This document shows positions 61,491-64,000 of a stretch of DNA of 64,000 nt, piece by piece. Where the stretch lies: positions 105,001 to 169,000 of the forward strand of contig JABMCL010003885.1 of the NCBI GenBank assembly GCA_018857735.1, in the 5' to 3' direction. The translations under genes were made by a program, and so were the position numbers. How positions within the stretch are numbered: position 1 is the first letter of the stretch; each line of letters begins with the position of its first letter. Under the pieces are notes generated by a model, which worked only from the letters and a program-made list of their open reading frames with translations, was not told the origin of the DNA and ran no database searches. Source of the stretch: Alviniconcha marisindica (taxonomy: Eukaryota; Mollusca; Gastropoda; Provannidae).

Positions 61491-61608
61491 ATAGTTTGAA
61501 GAGGTGAAATTTCAAAGTATGTAATTATTACATTCACCATTCTGTCTTTTTGGATTGTTTTCAGAACTGAGTGATGACATCTTGTCCCAGCTTTCAGAAG
61601 ACTTCTGA
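50416..61608 (+). CDS. HROB: Homologous recombination OB-fold protein (MCM8-MCM9 partner)
   Basis: Family role: HROB (MCM8IP, C17orf53) loads and stimulates the MCM8-MCM9 helicase for DNA synthesis in homologous recombination and crosslink repair, in the nucleus. Coding exons: 50416-50454, 51934-52150, 52629-52825, 54447-54542, 55570-55701, 56413-56521, 57242-57327, 59803-61093 and 61565-61608. Phases agree throughout and give about 736 residues (human about 650). Conserved blocks: acidic N terminus FEIPDDDDLFSE (about 3-13); RKFPGPAGILPP (about 139-150), a hallmark of the family; a domain from PAWQTLLADLEP (about 196); OB-fold strands in GKVPLMLGVLDSI, DASVVLRDRTGQMQGTLHR and VVLRQVSVISPSSRTHYLNI (about 235-312); and the acidic C terminus ELSDDILSQLSEDF. 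Between the OB fold and the C terminus is a long low-complexity Ser/Pro/Thr/Ala region (about 320-720). The ATG at 50416 has A at -3 and keeps the phase; the one at 50408 does not. Exon 1 is the least certain. Confidence 0.92.
50730..51010 (-). mobile_element. Degraded LINE reverse-transcriptase fragment
   Basis: Conceptual minus-strand translation with stops and shifts gives words like SNLYLKEICRQA, then FAGDINLLGGSNDKLEDLT (coding bases around 50884-50825). The latter matches the FADDI catalytic box and following GGS-L-L segment of RTE/Jockey-type reverse transcriptases, with the first Asp of the box changed to Gly. Only about 90 residues remain. It lies in HROB intron 1 against the gene's direction and is inactive. 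Confidence 0.65.
51180..51240. repeat. (AT)n microsatellite
   Basis: About 30 AT units in HROB intron 1. Confidence 0.95.
51530..51660. repeat. About 68-bp direct repeat, two copies
   Basis: GAAGCTAGGTATTTAAACTC and AGTAAGTGTTTAAAGCAAGT occur twice in tandem in HROB intron 1. Confidence 0.8.
52885..53335. repeat. About 66-bp minisatellite, about six copies
   Basis: Unit with ACAATACTCCTACCTGTAGC, GGTGTCCTCAGTACATTCAC and TTCAGCAAGAGAACGCTGTG, in HROB intron 3. Two later copies are shortened. Confidence 0.85.
53385..53720. repeat. 36-bp minisatellite, nine copies
   Basis: Unit with TTTCAGTTCAACAATATTCC and TAATTGTAGCTAAGAG. Open on the minus strand as a 12-residue repeat because 36 is a multiple of three. 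Intron 3 of HROB; not coding. Confidence 0.9.
57355..59085. repeat. 28-bp minisatellite, roughly 60 copies
   Basis: Unit TTGGCCAAGTACAGGTTATA plus GAGCAGTG, about 1.7 kb in HROB intron 7. Variants: TTGGCTGAGTACAG units cluster at 57,860-58,000. Units with an extra GGGTTATAGA cluster at 58,140-58,390, forming a longer unit. Rarer units contain ACTTACAGAGCAG. It lies between the exons encoding two OB-fold strands. Confidence 0.95.
61094..61564 (+). other. Last HROB intron
   Basis: Starts GTGAGT, ends TTGTTTTCAG. Contains a SINE-tail-like word GTTGACTGGGCATAAAACAT near 61247 and a (CT)n run of about 32 units at 61425-61488. Confidence 0.85.
61425..61488. repeat. (CT)n microsatellite
   Basis: About 32 CT units in the last HROB intron. 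Confidence 0.95.
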
Positions 61609-62052
61609 CCAACACCAACAGCTCACTGCACAGTTCACTGTCTTGTTGATGAAACTGCACTGCCCTGCTGTGAAATTATCCTAAACACTTATGTGTAAGA
61701 GAGAGAGATTTCTTGTGTGTGTGACTACACATTGTAGATCATCACATTGGTTTTTGAGCTCTAGTATACAAAAGTGTCCCAACTTGGGTGAATATTTGTG
61801 AGGATGTCAGATCAGACTTCACAATTATCATTGTCCCACCGCTTGAATTGCAAAATAGCATGCACACAGCTGACCATGAAATGATGATGTGAGAATGTTA
61901 GTGCATGGCGGTACCTGCGCTGTTTGTGGGCATAAGTTGCAATGTTTGTATCTTGCGAAGACCGTCTTGCCAAGACTATCACACAGTGTGCATTTAAGCA
62001 GTATGGCAACAACAGCGCTTGAAACATCTGTGTCAAAATGGTCAAAAATAAA
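61609..62052 (+). other. HROB: HROB 3'UTR with polyadenylation signal
   Basis: Plus-strand AATAAA at about 62047-62052, about 440 bp after the stop codon, is a likely 3' end. A later AATAAA occurs near 62234. I see no other coding sequence. Confidence 0.5.
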
Positions 62053-64000
62053 GAATGACAAATTTGAATTGTCACTTCTAGTTTTTTTGGAGTTGTAGTC
62101 ATAACAATTAGTTGGTTGCTGTAAAATCATTGCATGGAAAACTACGCAGAATTAAAAGCAAAACAACTTTGAATCTGATTTGTATACATATGCATGTTAC
62201 AGAAAGTGAACTGTGTAGTAAACTAGTATGTACAATAAAAAGTATCAAGGTGAAACTGAAAGGTGAATAATTATGTCTGTGCATGTAATAAATATGCAAA
62301 TGTTCTGAATTTGTTCAGCATTTGTCATTGCCTTCAGGTGTATGGATACTGATAAAATAAACATAAAAACAAGCAAGTTGTGATGAATTTATTCATTTCT
62401 TCTCAGTACTTACAGTTCTGTGGCTTTGCAAGCAAACTGAAATGTGTCAATATATAATCATTATAAAATGACGTAATACCCCAGTACACAAAATCAAAAA
62501 AATGGTATCAAATCTCTGCATTCTCTTATTTAACAGAACTGAAGTCCATGGTCTGCAATCTAAACTTTAAAAGATATGTACAATTCTACAAATAATTATG
62601 GTGCATGTATCAAACACACACATGTGCATATATCTGATTTACTAACATTACCAACCCTCCCTCTCACACACACACATGCATGCACGCTCACACACACACA
62701 CACACAATGCAAGCAGAGTGGAGAAAACAACAACTTGAAAACTAGAGCAATAAGCATTAATAAACAAATACACACTTCCTACTCTATCACTAGATTATGG
62801 TGTATAAATTAAATACCTACATTTTAACATGACAAGTAAACTTGTACAAATCAAGCACTGCAGTTTGTGCCTTGGAAATCATTTGCTAAGTTGTGTTCCT
62901 TGAGCTGATGTGTTGAAAATTAATCTAAATGGAGAATGGTTATAAATATACTCTGCCACTATGCCAGTCATGAACTGGTAACAAGATGGTGCAAAAGGCA
63001 ACCACATCTTGTTATCTAGCTCTGGGAGTTCCCTTTAAAGGAACTAACCTTGGCAGGCTAAAGTTGTTGTGTACTTCAAGAAGTAGAAAGACCATGATCC
63101 ACAGTAAATGTTTTGCGATTGAACATGCTGTTGATTATATATTGATTTTATAAGGTGACTTTTTTGGACACCATCACTAACACTTGTCTGATGAAGTCAT
63201 TACCACATTGCGCACTCTTTACCCACGCTTCATTTTGATGTCACCAAAATGTCTGGCATCACAGACAGAACACCAGGAAGCTCTCACTCTCAGGTTTGCA
63301 TACAGGTCACAGAAGAATTGGATGTGGATTGCAATCATTTTTGTCATTGATTGTTTTGTTATTATCTCTGCGGAGTGAACTTTTGATAATGTATTTCAGC
63401 ATTTTAGAAAAAAAATGTACGTCATGAGAATAGGTGTAGTTTACTGGATTTTACCCCAGTCTATTTTTAACTCACATTGATTGGTAATATTTTGGTAAAA
63501 TTAGCTGGTGGATGAAAAAAACAACAACAATGCAACAAACAAATCATGACTAGTTTTTTTAATTCATACAACAACGAAAATGTGTTGTTGTTTTTCACAA
63601 AATCTGAGATGACTATATAGTTCTTTAATGCACTCTATTCACATTCCTACGGGCCTGGGGAATTTGTCTCCCATTCAGCTGAGCCGTTTTTAGTGCACAA
63701 AAAATCAAGCTTGACTGGAACTTTAGGGACTCTGTGATTTTTTCAAAGAACAATGCTCTGGTTCATTACTTGATTGTTAAGGCCTGAACATGTTTAGGCT
63801 TATGAAACCCCCCAAAGTTAATGCACTATACTCTGTGCTTTTTGTTGTTGTTGCTTTCAAAAACAACACTCTATTGAAGAAACTTAACCATACAATGACC
63901 AGTTGAAGAGAAAAAAATTAATCTGTGTAGCAGTCCATCAACAGATTCAAATGCCACTTTGGAAAAAAACAGCAAGTCCAAACAGGCAATTTAGGAGGAA
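62053..64000. other. Downstream AT-rich stretch, no gene seen
   Basis: Small frames only, none recognised. A minus-strand polyadenylation-like word (TTTATT on the plus strand near 62388) could mark the 3' end of a convergent gene beyond the window. Short CA runs lie at 62665-62705. Confidence 0.4.

Overview
This window is nuclear DNA of an invertebrate animal, most likely a marine mollusc and perhaps a caenogastropod. Evidence: spliced genes with GT-AG introns, three proteins whose closest recognisable relatives are animal genes, tRNA-derived SINEs, a degraded LINE reverse transcriptase, and very dense (CA)n, (CT)n, (TA)n microsatellites and minisatellites. The mollusc assignment is an inference from repeat style, not from a marker gene.

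Layout. About 1-14,800 has no exon I can support. It is CpG-rich, crowded with microsatellites and poly-G/C runs, and carries one TATA-plus-CRE promoter-like unit near 11.2 kb. From 14,820 to 19,510 (+) lie the last three coding exons of IMMP2L, the mitochondrial inner membrane peptidase subunit 2. Its possible 3'UTR runs through a decaying minisatellite to about 21.6 kb. About 21.6-36.5 kb is AT-rich and visibly CpG-poor, with SINEs, minisatellites and no gene I can support. SLC35B4, a Golgi/ER UDP-xylose/UDP-GlcNAc transporter, is complete on the minus strand, with its start at 50,187 and stop at 36,608. It is head-to-head with HROB on the plus strand (start 50,416, stop 61,608), the OB-fold partner of the MCM8-MCM9 helicase. 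A 228-bp interval with ETS, CRE-half and YY1-like motifs separates the two start codons.

The most unusual feature occurs in two unrelated genes. IMMP2L (63-bp unit, six copies) and SLC35B4 (75-bp unit, eight copies) both carry a tandem array that duplicates the junction of intron end and exon start, giving serial 3' splice sites. The IMMP2L array is fully open in frame. The SLC35B4 array is broken by one copy lacking 2 bp, so only acceptors in its last three copies keep the frame. HROB intron 7 holds a roughly 60-copy 28-bp minisatellite.

I see no operon, CRISPR array, toxin system, virus genome or other new multi-gene system. The three genes have unrelated jobs: mitochondrial protein maturation, Golgi nucleotide-sugar transport and homologous recombination. 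Exon borders were assigned by eye from splice consensus, phase continuity and remembered family sequences. No alignment was run.
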